DNA of 64,000 bases from Cytobacillus citreus (GCF_018343665.1 NZ_JAGYPM010000002.1:62001-126000); one strand, 5' to 3'. Shown: positions 35,575 through 45,224, counted from the first letter of the stretch. Translations and numbers: made by a program. Notes: generated from the letters alone by a model not told the origin.

Positions 35575-36720
35575 ATGCCATCGATTATTTATTTATTAGC
35601 TTTAGCAATCTTTTGTATGACTACATCAGAATTTATGGTTGCTGGTATGATGAACGAACTTGCTCTTGCATTTCAGGTTTCTATATCGTCTATTGGGTAT
35701 TTAATTACAGCTTATGCAGGAGCAATGGTCATAGGAGGTCCCATTGTAACTGCAACTCTCCTACGAGTACCCAGTAAACAAGCATTATTGTTTTTAATGT
35801 TTATATTTTTAATTGGTCAATCACTCGGAGCTATTGCTTGGAACTATGATACGATGTTGATTTCACGTATTATAACTGGTATCGCTTCAGCTTCAGCTTT
35901 TGGAGTTGCGATTTCCTATTCTGCAGCATTAGTTCCATCTGATTCAAGGGGTAAAGCTGCGTCAATTGTACTTGCAGGTTTAATGATTGCAACTGTCTTA
36001 GGGTTACCTATAACAACCGTTATTTCGCAATATTATGGCTGGCGTATTAGCTTTGGGGCTGTTTCTGTTCTTGTTCTAGTATCAGGAATTATGATCCAAT
36101 GGTTGTTACCATCATCTTCAAATAAAGAGCAATTAAACTGGAAAGACGAAATTCTACGATTTAAGAATATTCATCTTTGGGCAGCGTACGTAACAAGTAT
36201 GTTTATTATTGGTGGTACGTTTGCAGCATTTAGTTATTTTACTCCCATCTATACAAATGTTACAGGCTTTTCAAGCACAAGTATTCCATATTTACTTGCT
36301 GTCTATGGTAGTGCGACAGTCATTGGGAATATTATAATTGGAAAGTTTGCTGATAAGTTCACAATGAAAATACTTATGAGTGGGTTAATTATATTGATAG
36401 TAGCAATGTCTTTATTTGCTTTAGGAGCGGAAAATAAATATATTGCCGTTATTTCTACTATTTTTATTGGCTTAACTGGCGTAGCAATGAATCCAGCTAT
36501 GGTTGCGAGAGTAATGAAAACAGCTAATAATAGTACAATGATAAATACCGTACATAGTTCTTTTATTACGCTTGGTATTGTTATTGGTTCGTCACTAGGT
36601 GGTCTTGGAATCAGTAAAGGATATGGTTTTGTATCTCCGCTGTGGATTGGAGCTTGTTTAGCTATCCTGGGGGTAATTTCATTATTACCATATTTACATA
36701 AGGGAAAGCATTCGCCATAA
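35575..36720 (+). CDS. MFS transporter, DHA1-type drug or metabolite efflux
   Basis: 381 residues, 12 membrane segments, opening IIYLLALAIFCMTTSEFMVAGMMNEL and GYLITAYAGAMVIGGP, as in AraJ/Cmr/PbuE-like exporters. GGAG site before ATG. The last codons and stop (..HSP, TAA) are supplied by the beginning of a repeat A fragment, so the original C-terminal tail may have been replaced. Partner of the upstream TetR gene. Confidence 0.87.
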   Translation: MPSIIYLLALAIFCMTTSEFMVAGMMNELALAFQVSISSIGYLITAYAGAMVIGGPIVTATLLRVPSKQALLFLMFIFLIGQSLGAIAWNYDTMLISRIITGIASASAFGVAISYSAALVPSDSRGKAASIVLAGLMIATVLGLPITTVISQYYGWRISFGAVSVLVLVSGIMIQWLLPSSSNKEQLNWKDEILRFKNIHLWAAYVTSMFIIGGTFAAFSYFTPIYTNVTGFSSTSIPYLLAVYGSATVIGNIIIGKFADKFTMKILMSGLIILIVAMSLFALGAENKYIAVISTIFIGLTGVAMNPAMVARVMKTANNSTMINTVHSSFITLGIVIGSSLGGLGISKGYGFVSPLWIGACLAILGVISLLPYLHKGKHSP

Positions 36721-36749
36721 AGGACTTGGCGAACGCCAAGTTTTTCTAA
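36706..36749 (+). repeat. Repeat family A, 3' hairpin piece only (44 bp)
   Basis: Retains only the terminal hairpin (GCATTCGCC...GGCGAACGCC, TTTTTCTAA) of the 135-bp family. It begins inside the MFS coding end and serves as that gene's terminator, and it joins directly to a repeat B copy. Confidence 0.85.
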
Positions 36750-36884
36750 CACGTTAAGAAGTATAAATTGTCAGCGCAGAAGATGATTCGACGTAGTTGC
36801 CAATTTTAGGAATTAAGTATAAGTGCAACTACGCCTCTGTCTTCGCCTTTCCAAGGCTCGCCAATCGGCGAGTTTTCTTTATAG
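36747..36884 (+). repeat. Repeat family B, copy 2 (138 bp)
   Basis: Near-identical to 28389-28527. It abuts the repeat A piece, making a composite of two families ahead of the sensor kinase gene. Confidence 0.85.
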
Positions 36885-36946
36885 GAGTAGAAGGTGCAAT
36901 CGAAAATTGTTAAAATAGGAATAAATTAGACTGAAGGATTTTAAAT

Positions 36947-38572
36947 ATGATGGTAAATAAATGGATGTCTGAATTATCATTAAAAAAAATGACGACATTA
37001 TTGGTTTTAATGTCAGTTATCGTTTCGTTGATCGCATGTGCTACTCTTTTAAATTTATATGTGTTGGAACGAGAGAACAATGTTGTAAAAGAAAAATTAA
37101 AAAGTATTGCTAGAATGGTTGCAAAAGATCCCCGTGTCATAAATGAGGTTGATAATGATTCGTTCAGTTCAGCAATACAGGACTATTCGTTGGAAGTGAT
37201 GGAATCGACAGGTGTTAGCTTTGTTGTTGTACTCAATAATGATCTTATTCGAAAATCACATCCAGATGAAAGTGTCATAGGAAAACCTTTTTCAAATATT
37301 GAGGATGCCAAAAAATCATTAGACGGTTCTGAGCATTTTTCAAGGGAAGTTGGTGTGTTGGGAGAAGGCACACGTTTCTTTACTCCTATATGGAATAAAG
37401 AAGGCCAGCAAGTTGGAATTGTTTGTGTAGGTTTTGTACAGCAAACAATCAATCAAGAACTATGGAAAGCACAGAAAAATCTGTTCTTGGGATTAGGACT
37501 TGGACTTTTTGTGGGAATAATGGGGGCACTGTTCTTAGCACAGCAATTAAAGAAAATATTATTAGGACTTGAACCTAAGGAGATCGTGGCCAATATTAAG
37601 GAACGCGATATTATTATCGATTCAGTAGGAGAAGGGATCATTGCTGTTACGCCAGATCGAAAAATTCTTTTGCAAAATTTAAATTTTGCAAAACTTATAA
37701 AGAATGCCAAGTTTGCTGGGGATAATATGAAAGATGGGTATCTCGATAAAGATATCTTTTCAACGTTTTTTTGTGAAGTATTTACAACAGGAAAGTCCAT
37801 TTCCGATCATGTCATTGTCGTGAATCAGTTTGAGTTCATCGTTAATATTCAGCTTATCTATATAGAGAATAGGATTTATGGAGCGGTCGCAACTTTACGT
37901 GATCAATCAGAAATGCAACAGCTTATTCGAGAGCTTAGTGGAACAGAACAATATATTGATACCTTGCGTGCTCAAAATCATAAATTTATGAATCAATTGC
38001 ATACGATTTTAGGATTAATTGAATTGGAAAAATATCAAGATGTCGCTCACTTTATTCGTGTATTAAATGCTGATTATCACCGAGAGATTGGATTTGTTAC
38101 AGATAAAATTAAAAGCCCTGCCGTTGCAGGCTTCTTACTTGGGAAAACGAGCGAGTTAAAGGAGCAAGGTGTAAAGTTAACAATAGACTCATTTTCTTAT
38201 TTTCCAAATATGAAAATGGGTGAGATGCTTCATGATTTGCTTTTATCAATGGGGATCCTACTAGATAATGCCAAAGAGGCCATGTCGTTAACAACGATAA
38301 AACAAGCGACACTCTTTCTTCACTATGATGAGGAGGAGGAAGTGATCTTAATTGAAGTGAAGGATACAGGAATAGGCATGGATGAAGAGTTGAGAGAAAG
38401 GATTTTTGAGAGAGGATTTTCAACAAAAGGCGGGGCAAGAGGTTATGGATTGGATGCTATTCAATCAATTGTCAAACAATATCATGGACTTGTTGATGTA
38501 CAATCAGAAGTAGGGAATGGAAGTATCTTTCGAATGGAAGTACCTTATAAATGGAGGAACATAGATGATTAA
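36947..38572 (+). CDS. CitA/DcuS-type sensor histidine kinase
   Basis: Membrane sensor for di/tricarboxylates. Helix at about 15-35, extracellular PAS-like sensor (about 40-170, with FVVVLNNDLIRKSHP and GKPF), second helix at about 178-200, cytoplasmic PAS, then the histidine in LRAQNHKFMNQLHT (His345) and the ATPase domain (ILLDNAKEA, DTGIGM, GARGYGLDAI). 541 residues. The stop overlaps the regulator start by 8 bp. It lies near the dicarboxylate transporter and 2-oxoglutarate genes, its likely targets. Confidence 0.92.
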   Translation: MMVNKWMSELSLKKMTTLLVLMSVIVSLIACATLLNLYVLERENNVVKEKLKSIARMVAKDPRVINEVDNDSFSSAIQDYSLEVMESTGVSFVVVLNNDLIRKSHPDESVIGKPFSNIEDAKKSLDGSEHFSREVGVLGEGTRFFTPIWNKEGQQVGIVCVGFVQQTINQELWKAQKNLFLGLGLGLFVGIMGALFLAQQLKKILLGLEPKEIVANIKERDIIIDSVGEGIIAVTPDRKILLQNLNFAKLIKNAKFAGDNMKDGYLDKDIFSTFFCEVFTTGKSISDHVIVVNQFEFIVNIQLIYIENRIYGAVATLRDQSEMQQLIRELSGTEQYIDTLRAQNHKFMNQLHTILGLIELEKYQDVAHFIRVLNADYHREIGFVTDKIKSPAVAGFLLGKTSELKEQGVKLTIDSFSYFPNMKMGEMLHDLLLSMGILLDNAKEAMSLTTIKQATLFLHYDEEEEVILIEVKDTGIGMDEELRERIFERGFSTKGGARGYGLDAIQSIVKQYHGLVDVQSEVGNGSIFRMEVPYKWRNIDD

Positions 38573-39293
38573 AGTTATCATAGTTGAGGATGACCCTATG
38601 GTTGCAATGATCAATCAGCAATTTATTGAGCGGTGTGAAGGATTTCAAATTGTTGCTACCGTCGGCAGTATTGGGGAACTATGGAATGTAATTAATGAGG
38701 ATATCCCTGATTTAATATTACTTGATGTCTATTTACCAGGAGAAACGGGGATTGATTTTTTACAATCGGTACGTCAAAAACAGCTTTCAATACCCATTAT
38801 TATGATTACAGCTGCTCACGATATACCTACTATTAAGAAAGCGCTAGAGTATGGTGTGATTGATTTCTTAATTAAACCCTTTTCATATGAAAGATTTGAA
38901 CTAGCAATTGAGAATTTTCTCCAATATCACTCACTAACTACTAAGTTAGAAAAAACAGATCAGGATACGTTAGATCAAATATTAATAAAAGAGAGAGGTC
39001 CTTCATGTTTACATCCTGCCGGAAATGAATTACATTCAACATTGCCTAAAGGATTATCAAAACTAACATTAAAAAAAATTCTTCATGTGGTAGTGGATCA
39101 AAAGGGGTATTTTTCAACAGAGGATATCGCTAAAGAAGTTGATTTATCACGTATTTCAACTAAAAAGTATTTGCAGTATTTAAATGAGATTGGTTATTTA
39201 AGTGAAGAATTAAAGTATTTAGCAGTTGGACGACCGATTATGGTATTTCATATCGTCCCTGAGAAAGAGCATTTAATTATGTCTTTTAAATAA
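38565..39293 (+). CDS. CitB/DcuR-type response regulator
   Basis: Receiver domain with acidic pocket VEDD (8-10), phospho-acceptor Asp54 in LLLDVYLPG, and Lys in LIKPFS; C-terminal HTH about 180-225 (STEDIAKEVDLSRISTKKYL). 242 residues. Partner of the preceding kinase. B. subtilis relatives CitT, MalR and DctR activate carboxylate transporter genes. Confidence 0.92.
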   Translation: MIKVIIVEDDPMVAMINQQFIERCEGFQIVATVGSIGELWNVINEDIPDLILLDVYLPGETGIDFLQSVRQKQLSIPIIMITAAHDIPTIKKALEYGVIDFLIKPFSYERFELAIENFLQYHSLTTKLEKTDQDTLDQILIKERGPSCLHPAGNELHSTLPKGLSKLTLKKILHVVVDQKGYFSTEDIAKEVDLSRISTKKYLQYLNEIGYLSEELKYLAVGRPIMVFHIVPEKEHLIMSFK

Positions 39294-39302
39294 TTTGGCT
39301 AT

Positions 39303-39490
39303 GTTGATTTCCGCTGCAGGCACTTAGCGATCGCGGGCGGTCCGGGAGCCTCCTCGTCGCTATCGCTCCTGCGGGGTCTCCCTATGACTCGCTTCTCCCG
39401 CAGGACATTGAATAATCTTCCCCGAATAATCACCGCACGAAGGAAATGCGAATGCATTTTCGAGGATCTCGCGCCTTCCGCTTCAATCAA
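39303..39490. repeat. Repeat E: GC-rich intergenic element
   Basis: Much richer in GC than its surroundings. It runs from GTTGATTTCCGCTGCAGG to GCGCCTTCCGCTTCAATCAAC, so the ends are partly inverted. From memory it matches a very common Bacillus intergenic repeat (TCCGCTGCAGGC...CGGGAGCCTCCTCG...CTGCGGGGTCTCCC). Only one copy lies in this window. Confidence 0.7.
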
Positions 39491-39537
39491 CAACAAAATA
39501 GCATTATCAACACTGATCTTTAATACAGCCAATAATT

Positions 39538-39576
39538 AAAAAAGGGTCAAACTTGACATAGTTTGGCCCTTTTTAA
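39538..39576. terminator. Bidirectional terminator between convergent genes
   Basis: AAAAAGGG-T-CAAACT pairs with AGTTTG-G-CCCTTTTT. It is placed between the response regulator and the convergent dehydrogenase gene. Confidence 0.8.
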
Positions 39577-39589
39577 TGGAAAATAGTAA

Positions 39590-40624
39590 TTAGTCTTTAG
39601 AAACAAGATCTCGTTTTTTCGGTAAAGGAACAGCATTGGCTGTGTGCCCTTTTGTGATGATATCATGTAGGTTTTCAAAGCTTGTTTCAATCATATTGGT
39701 AAGTGCTTCATCTGTATTAGATCCCATATGAGGTGTCACAAGGACACGAGGGTATAAATCAAGCAGTGCCTGTACTGTAGGATCTAAGTTTTTTGCTGTT
39801 TTGTCAAATTTTTGGAAGAATATTTTTTCTTCATTCGCAAATACATCTGTTGCAAAGCCTTCTAGTTTATGAGATTGAAGGGCTTTCAGAATGGCTTCAT
39901 TATCTTGAAGTTCACCCCGAGCAGTGTTAATGAGAATGGCGCCATCTTTCATTTTTGAAATGAATTCAGCATTGACCATCTTTTCATTTTCTCCTGGAAT
40001 ATAAGGTACATGTATACTTACGATATCACTTTCTTTTAATAAATCGTCCAACTCCATAAAAGTAACTGTTTGTTTCGCTGCATCACTTTGGAATAAATCA
40101 TACCCAAGAACTTCAGCGCCAAGGCCTTTAAAAAGTTTCGCTTCCGTTAACCCAATTTTACCAGTACCAATAATACCAACCTTACAGTTTCTGATTTCTT
40201 TGCTGAACATAGCCTTATCTACTGTGAAATCTTTATTCGCTGTTCTAGTTGTTGTGTAGGTTGTATGTCTTAATAATGACATGGCAAGTGTTAAAGATAA
40301 CTCTGCAATGGCATTTGGAGAGTAGGAAGGAACCCTTGCAACACGCATGTCGTAATCTGCTGCTGCCTGCAAATCAATATGATTATAGCCAACCGTACGT
40401 GTGAACAAATATTTTACACCGTATTCTTTCAATTTTTGAATGTTATCCTCATCTGCTATACAATTTCCTCTTAATAAAACAGCATCCATCCCTTTAGCAG
40501 TCTCAATATTGTCATGTCTAAGTAAATCTTCAATCAAGACTAGCTCGAATTGATACTTATTTAATTGATTAAAAAACGGTACTTCATTTTCTCTAACCCC
40601 GTAACAAGCTACTTTTAATGTCAT
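39590..40624 (-). CDS. D-2-hydroxyacid dehydrogenase (D-lactate dehydrogenase type)
   Basis: NAD-dependent enzyme reducing pyruvate or another 2-oxoacid to the D-hydroxyacid. Motifs: FTRTVGYNHIDL, NAD fold VGIIGTGKIGLTEAKLF, HVPYIPGENEKMVN, INTARGEL, and the catalytic His in VTPHMGSNT. 344 residues. Second gene of an operon with an AEC transporter, under a Rex box; that favours NADH-dependent fermentative D-lactate production. 2-oxoglutarate or 2-oxoisocaproate as substrates cannot be excluded. Confidence 0.88.
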   Translation of the reverse strand: MTLKVACYGVRENEVPFFNQLNKYQFELVLIEDLLRHDNIETAKGMDAVLLRGNCIADEDNIQKLKEYGVKYLFTRTVGYNHIDLQAAADYDMRVARVPSYSPNAIAELSLTLAMSLLRHTTYTTTRTANKDFTVDKAMFSKEIRNCKVGIIGTGKIGLTEAKLFKGLGAEVLGYDLFQSDAAKQTVTFMELDDLLKESDIVSIHVPYIPGENEKMVNAEFISKMKDGAILINTARGELQDNEAILKALQSHKLEGFATDVFANEEKIFFQKFDKTAKNLDPTVQALLDLYPRVLVTPHMGSNTDEALTNMIETSFENLHDIITKGHTANAVPLPKKRDLVSKD

Positions 40625-40647
40625 GATTAAACTCTCTCCTTTGTTAT

Positions 40648-41706
40648 TTATCCAAATATTCCTGTACTACTAATTAAATTAATGGCGATAACCCATATTG
40701 GAATCATCACAACGGCAGTGATCGTTGAAAGCAAAGATGCATTAGAAGCAAGCAGTGCATCCTTATCAAAACTAATTGCATAGGCAGCTGCTACAGTAGC
40801 AGTTGGTGTCGCCATCATAATGACAATAACCCCTAAGCTAACAGCACTCATCGGTAGAATTCCTGTTAGTGATAGAATCGCAAGAATAACAATATTGATA
40901 ATAGGAACGAATACAATTTTGTTTACACTGTAGATTAAAGATGTACGATCTGTAATAGCTGTTTTGAAATTGACAGCACCGAGTGTTGCTCCAATAGAAA
41001 GCCAAGCAAGTGGTGAAGCGAGTCCGGATAAATAAGTCATAGGTTTATATAACCAAACGGCAGTCTGGTCAATTCGTAAAAATCCAAAATTGGATGTAGT
41101 TCCATCAGCAGCTACAACGGCCACTTGAGGCAGATAGTCTTGGAACATCCAGATGAATAGTCCTAGAAAGGTAGCAATGACAATAGGATTTAAAAACATT
41201 TCTTTTATATTTTTTGCTTCCATTTTAAGTCCACTCATTTTGATATAACCATAGGAATATAGAAAAACTCGATATCCAATATTAAAAATGGAAGCGTACA
41301 GAACACCCTCTGGTCCGTATATAGCACCTACAATAGGAATACCAAAGAAGGTTGTTGAACCGAAAATGGTTAAAACACGCAAGGTATCTTGCTTGTCCCC
41401 TTTATATTTAAGATACATAGGTTTAGATACAAAAATTAAAATAATGTAGATAAGTAGTCCCCAAATTAAAATGTTCATTCCTTCAGATAAAGTTTTTTGA
41501 TCAATATCCATCAAAAAGGATGTGAAGGCCATAGCAGGTAATGCAACGGTTAATACGACCTTTGATAGCATTTTTCCAATCTGATCATTAAAAATGCCTT
41601 TTTTACGACAAAAGAAGCCTAGTAGAATAATAAAGATTGTTGAAGTAATGGCACTTTGAATATTCTTGTCAGTAAGCGTTGTCTGAATAATTTCAAACAT
41701 ATTCAT
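40648..41706 (-). CDS. AEC-family (auxin efflux carrier-like) transporter
   Basis: About 352 residues with ten membrane segments in two inverted halves, e.g. IFIILLGFFCRKKGIFND and LTIFGSTTFFGIPIVGAIYG. Bacterial AEC members include malate/lactate permeases. ATG 41706 follows TTGGAGGAAAAA; an upstream TTG contains the site. It is paired with a D-hydroxyacid dehydrogenase, so lactate or malate movement is likely. Confidence 0.85.
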   Translation of the reverse strand: MNMFEIIQTTLTDKNIQSAITSTIFIILLGFFCRKKGIFNDQIGKMLSKVVLTVALPAMAFTSFLMDIDQKTLSEGMNILIWGLLIYIILIFVSKPMYLKYKGDKQDTLRVLTIFGSTTFFGIPIVGAIYGPEGVLYASIFNIGYRVFLYSYGYIKMSGLKMEAKNIKEMFLNPIVIATFLGLFIWMFQDYLPQVAVVAADGTTSNFGFLRIDQTAVWLYKPMTYLSGLASPLAWLSIGATLGAVNFKTAITDRTSLIYSVNKIVFVPIINIVILAILSLTGILPMSAVSLGVIVIMMATPTATVAAAYAISFDKDALLASNASLLSTITAVVMIPIWVIAINLISSTGIFG

Positions 41707-41729
41707 GGATTTTTCCTCCAAATCGATTC

Positions 41730-41751
41730 ATTTGTGAATATTTTCACAAAT
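41730..41751. promoter_or_regulatory. Rex redox-repressor box
   Basis: Perfect dyad ATTTGTGAA-TATT-TTCACAAAT, identical to the TTGTGAA-N4-TTCACAA Rex consensus. It is 24 bp upstream of the AEC gene. Rex leaves DNA at high NADH/NAD ratio, so the operon should be induced when respiration is limited. Confidence 0.85.
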
Positions 41752-42005
41752 ACCATTAAAAATTATTAGCCGGCTATTTCTTACAAATCCATCATAAGTT
41801 AATTTGTTTTAAACAAAAATATAATGTAATTAACATAATTTATGTAATTAAAGTAAGTGAAATATTGAGCAAAGTATAAGTGACTTCATCATAATAGGAA
41901 AGCAAATGCTTCCTTTCGATAATTACAAATCACTTTCTTTATTTACGTATTCTAGAAATGCTAGAATTTTTTTTTTACATTTAGAACGGAAATAGGATTC
42001 TATTA

Positions 42006-42074
42006 TTTGTTCACATGAATGTTATTTTACAAAAGTTTGAAAGCGTTTCATTGTAGACCGCTCTTGTGAACAAA
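42006..42074 (+). promoter_or_regulatory. lpdA upstream region: cre-like site and inverted pair
   Basis: TGAAAGCGTTTCA (42038-42050) is a shortened cre core for CcpA. TTTGTTCAC (42006-42014) and its exact complement GTGAACAAA (42066-42074) flank it and could be sites for the CitB-type regulator. A clear -35/-10 pair was not assigned. Confidence 0.5.
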
Positions 42075-42098
42075 ATAAATGTATTAGGAGGATGAAAT

Positions 42099-43505
42099 AT
42101 GAATACAAATGAACTTCATTCAACAGACACAATGGTAATTGGAGCTGGTCCAGGAGGTTATGTGGCAGCGATTCGTGCTGCACAGCTGGGACAAAAGGTT
42201 ACGATTGTTGAAAAAGAAAACCTTGGAGGGGTTTGTTTAAATGTAGGCTGTATTCCATCAAAAGCATTGATTACAGCTAGCCATCACTTTCATCAAGCTC
42301 AAAATCTAGATGCATTTGGTATTTCAGTTCATAAGGTTGAGGTGGACTTTTCAAAGGTCCAAGCTTTCAAAGACGGTGTTGTCAAAAAATTAACAGGTGG
42401 AGTCGGAACGCTTTTAAAAGGGAATAAAGTAGAAGTAGAGAAAGGTACTGCAACTTTTGTTGATGCGAATACAGTGAAAATTAGCAGCAGTGAAGGAGAA
42501 AAAACAATTCGTTTTAAACATGCGATTGTGGCAACAGGATCTCGTCCAGTCGAACTGCCTACAATGAAATTTTCTAATAGAATCATTGATTCGACAGGTG
42601 CTTTAAATATAAAGGAAATTCCGAAGAGTTTAGTCGTTGTTGGCGGAGGCGTAATTGGAATCGAACTAGCTGGAGTCTATGCTAATTTTGGTACAAAAGT
42701 AACGATTTTAGAAGGACAGAGTGATTTGCTGGGTGGAATGGATAGTCAGATTACCTCTATTGTGAAGCGTAACATGAAGAAAAAAGGTGTTGAGATCTTT
42801 ACAAAAGCTTTCGTAAAAGGTGCGAAAGAGGTAGATCAAGCCGTAGAGGTTACGTTTGAAGTAAATGGAGAAGAGAAAACATTACAAGCAGATTATCTAC
42901 TTGTGAGTGTTGGAAGAAAACCGAATACAGACCAAATCGGTTTACAAGAAATTGGTGTAGAAATCGATCCTAAAGGAGTCATTAAAACGGACAAGCAATG
43001 CAGAACTTCCATACAAAATATTTATGCAATAGGGGACATTGTAACTGGACCGCAGCTTGCCCATAAGGCTTCCTATGAAGGTAAAGTAGCTGCTGAAGCC
43101 ATTGCAGGAGAAAAGGCAGTTGTCGATTATACTTGTATTCCAGCTGTCGTATTCTCAGAACCAGAAATAGCGGTTGTCGGTCAAACGGAAGAGAGTGCGA
43201 AAGAAAAAGGGATTGATGCTAATAGTGCGAAATTCCCATTTGCTGTTAATGGAAGAGCGATTGCCCTCAACCAAACAGAAGGCTTCTTTAAACTGATTAC
43301 ACGCCAAGATAATGGAGTTGTCATTGGAGGACAAATTATTGGGCCGAATGCTTCAGATATGATTGCTGAGCTTTCATTAGCGATTGAAGCAGGATTAACA
43401 GCAGAAGATATAGCCTTAACCATCCACGCCCACCCAACTCTAGGGGAAATTGTGATGGAAACAGCAGAAGTCGAACTAGGAAACCCTATCCACATTGTAA
43501 AATGA
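42099..43505 (+). CDS. lpdA: Dihydrolipoyl dehydrogenase (E3)
   Basis: Flavoprotein disulfide reductase reoxidising lipoyl groups of 2-oxoacid dehydrogenase complexes. FAD motif [21 protein letters not shown], redox pair Cys46/Cys51 in [16 protein letters not shown] motif [20 protein letters not shown], and the C-terminal HAHPTLGE with the base His. 468 residues. AGGAGG precedes ATG. It heads the 2-oxoglutarate catabolic run, presumably serving the E1/E2 encoded downstream. Its TGA coincides with the boundary of a repeat C fragment. Confidence 0.95.
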   Translation: MNTNELHSTDTMVIGAGPGGYVAAIRAAQLGQKVTIVEKENLGGVCLNVGCIPSKALITASHHFHQAQNLDAFGISVHKVEVDFSKVQAFKDGVVKKLTGGVGTLLKGNKVEVEKGTATFVDANTVKISSSEGEKTIRFKHAIVATGSRPVELPTMKFSNRIIDSTGALNIKEIPKSLVVVGGGVIGIELAGVYANFGTKVTILEGQSDLLGGMDSQITSIVKRNMKKKGVEIFTKAFVKGAKEVDQAVEVTFEVNGEEKTLQADYLLVSVGRKPNTDQIGLQEIGVEIDPKGVIKTDKQCRTSIQNIYAIGDIVTGPQLAHKASYEGKVAAEAIAGEKAVVDYTCIPAVVFSEPEIAVVGQTEESAKEKGIDANSAKFPFAVNGRAIALNQTEGFFKLITRQDNGVVIGGQIIGPNASDMIAELSLAIEAGLTAEDIALTIHAHPTLGEIVMETAEVELGNPIHIVK

Positions 43506-43558
43506 TAAAGTGAAACTTCAATCAGTGGGGGTCTTACTGCCCTCTAATGCGGGATAAA
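43504..43558 (+). repeat. Repeat family C, short deleted copy (about 55 bp)
   Basis: Contains only the two ends of the family, GATAAAGTGAAACTTC-ATCAGTGGGGG and CTGCCC..TAATGCGGGATAA, joined together. It begins at the lpdA stop codon and lies in the lpdA-transporter spacer. Confidence 0.8.
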
Positions 43559-43637
43559 TGGTTCATTGGCTTAGGTAAATGTGTCTAAGACGAACTATTT
43601 ATGACTTTTGTAACTTATGAAAGTGATATGTAACTTT

Positions 43638-43651
43638 GTAAAGCGCTTTCA
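43638..43651 (+). promoter_or_regulatory. cre-like site before the dicarboxylate transporter
   Basis: GTAAAGCGCTTTCA matches the TGAAAGCGCTTTCA palindromic cre core except for the first two bases; suggests CcpA-mediated carbon control of the transporter and following genes. Confidence 0.5.
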
Positions 43652-43704
43652 TCGTTTTCTTTTATTTTACAATAGTATTGTAAGTAAAAAAGGAGGGGAA
43701 TAAG

Positions 43705-45162
43705 TTGGAAAAGAAAAAATTGATATCTATTTGCCTCGCATTTGCAGTATTTTTTATTATCATATTGCTTCCAAATCCTGAAAGTCTTCCGATTGCAGGA
43801 CAAAGGGCACTAGCAATATTAGCTTTAGCAGTCATTCTTTGGGTGACTGAAGCGGTATCTTATCCAGTAAGTGCTGCTGTTATCGTCGTACTCATTACAG
43901 TTTTTATAGGACTGTCACCAACGATAGAAGATCCATCCGTCACTTATACTAGTCAAGGTGCATTAAAACTAGCGTTTGGCGGATTTAGCTCTTCGGCTGT
44001 GGGACTTGTGGCAGGAGCATTATTCATAGCTGCAGCCATGGAAATAACAGGTTTGCATAAACGTCTGGCCCTATTCATTATGTCAAAAGTAGGGACAAAA
44101 ACGAGCAGTTTAGTTTTTGGAACAATTTTAGTCAGTATCATTCTTGCTTTATTCGTACCAAGTGCAACAGCACGTGCAGGTACAATTATTCCAATTCTAA
44201 TGGGAATTGTAGCTGCTTTCAGTCTTCCAAAAACAAGTAGATTGGCAGCTTTACTTATCATAACAGCCGTTCAATCCATTTCTATCTGGAACATTGGTAT
44301 TAAAACGGCGGCTGCGCAAAACATGGTTGGCTTAGGTTTTATGGAACAAGCATTTGGTACTAATATTACATGGGGACAATGGTTTTTATACGCAGCACCT
44401 TGGTCCATCATCATGTCCATTTTCTTATTCTTTATTATGAACAAGCTCATTAAGCCTGAAATTGGAGAATTAGAAGGCGGAAAAGAAATTATCAGTGCTC
44501 AATTAAAGGAATTAGGTAAGATTTCAACAAAAGAATTACGATTAATCATTATTTCACTTGTACTATTAGTCCTTTGGGCAACAGAAGGAGTCCTACATCC
44601 ATTTGATTCTACTACTGTTACCATTGCAGCAGTTGCTTATATGCTTTTCCCTGGTATTGGAATTTTTTCATGGAAAGAAGTTGAAAGTAAAATTCCGTGG
44701 GGAACGATTATCGTATTCGCAATCGGAATTTCGTTAGGAACTGTTTTATTACAAACACAAGGTGCATCATGGTTGTCAGAAAATACATTAGAAGCTATTG
44801 GATTAACCAGTATGCCACTCATTTTTATCATCATGGTTCTAACTTTATTTAACATTTTGATTCATTTAGGTTTTGCTAGTGCAACAAGCTTAGCTTCAGC
44901 TTTTATTCCAATTGTTATTGCCCTCGTGGCATCAATGGAACCAACGTCCTTTAATGGACCAGGGCTTGTATTAATTCAACAATTTGCTATCAGCTTTGGG
45001 TTTTTATTACCAGTAAGTGCACCACAAAATATGCTTGCATATGGAACAGGTGCCTTTACAACAAAAGACCTTTTGAAATCAGGTATTCCAATTACTCTCG
45101 TAGGTTATGCCTTAATTGTCATTTTCAGTTTAACGTACTGGCAATGGGTAGGTATGCTCTAA
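43705..45162 (+). CDS. DASS-family dicarboxylate / 2-oxoglutarate transporter
   Basis: Divalent anion:sodium symporter family. 485 residues, about 12-14 membrane segments, with FVPSATARAGTIIPI and the C-terminal GFLLPVSAPQNMLAYGTGAF, the conserved SNT-like substrate motifs in their SAT/SAP form. Resembles B. subtilis YflS and plant 2-oxoglutarate/malate translocators. TTG start with AGGAGGGG. Lies between lpdA and odhA, pointing to 2-oxoglutarate, malate or succinate as substrate. Confidence 0.88.
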   Translation: MEKKKLISICLAFAVFFIIILLPNPESLPIAGQRALAILALAVILWVTEAVSYPVSAAVIVVLITVFIGLSPTIEDPSVTYTSQGALKLAFGGFSSSAVGLVAGALFIAAAMEITGLHKRLALFIMSKVGTKTSSLVFGTILVSIILALFVPSATARAGTIIPILMGIVAAFSLPKTSRLAALLIITAVQSISIWNIGIKTAAAQNMVGLGFMEQAFGTNITWGQWFLYAAPWSIIMSIFLFFIMNKLIKPEIGELEGGKEIISAQLKELGKISTKELRLIIISLVLLVLWATEGVLHPFDSTTVTIAAVAYMLFPGIGIFSWKEVESKIPWGTIIVFAIGISLGTVLLQTQGASWLSENTLEAIGLTSMPLIFIIMVLTLFNILIHLGFASATSLASAFIPIVIALVASMEPTSFNGPGLVLIQQFAISFGFLLPVSAPQNMLAYGTGAFTTKDLLKSGIPITLVGYALIVIFSLTYWQWVGML

Positions 45163-45224
45163 GAAAGAGAAGAAATTCAAACTTCCTTTTAAATCGTTAA
45201 CTTAATTATAAGGGGTGTCAAAGT

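Noticed and set aside
39299..39532. 77-codon frame on the minus strand within repeat E
   Set aside because: It lies entirely in a non-coding GC-rich repeat and has no ribosome site.
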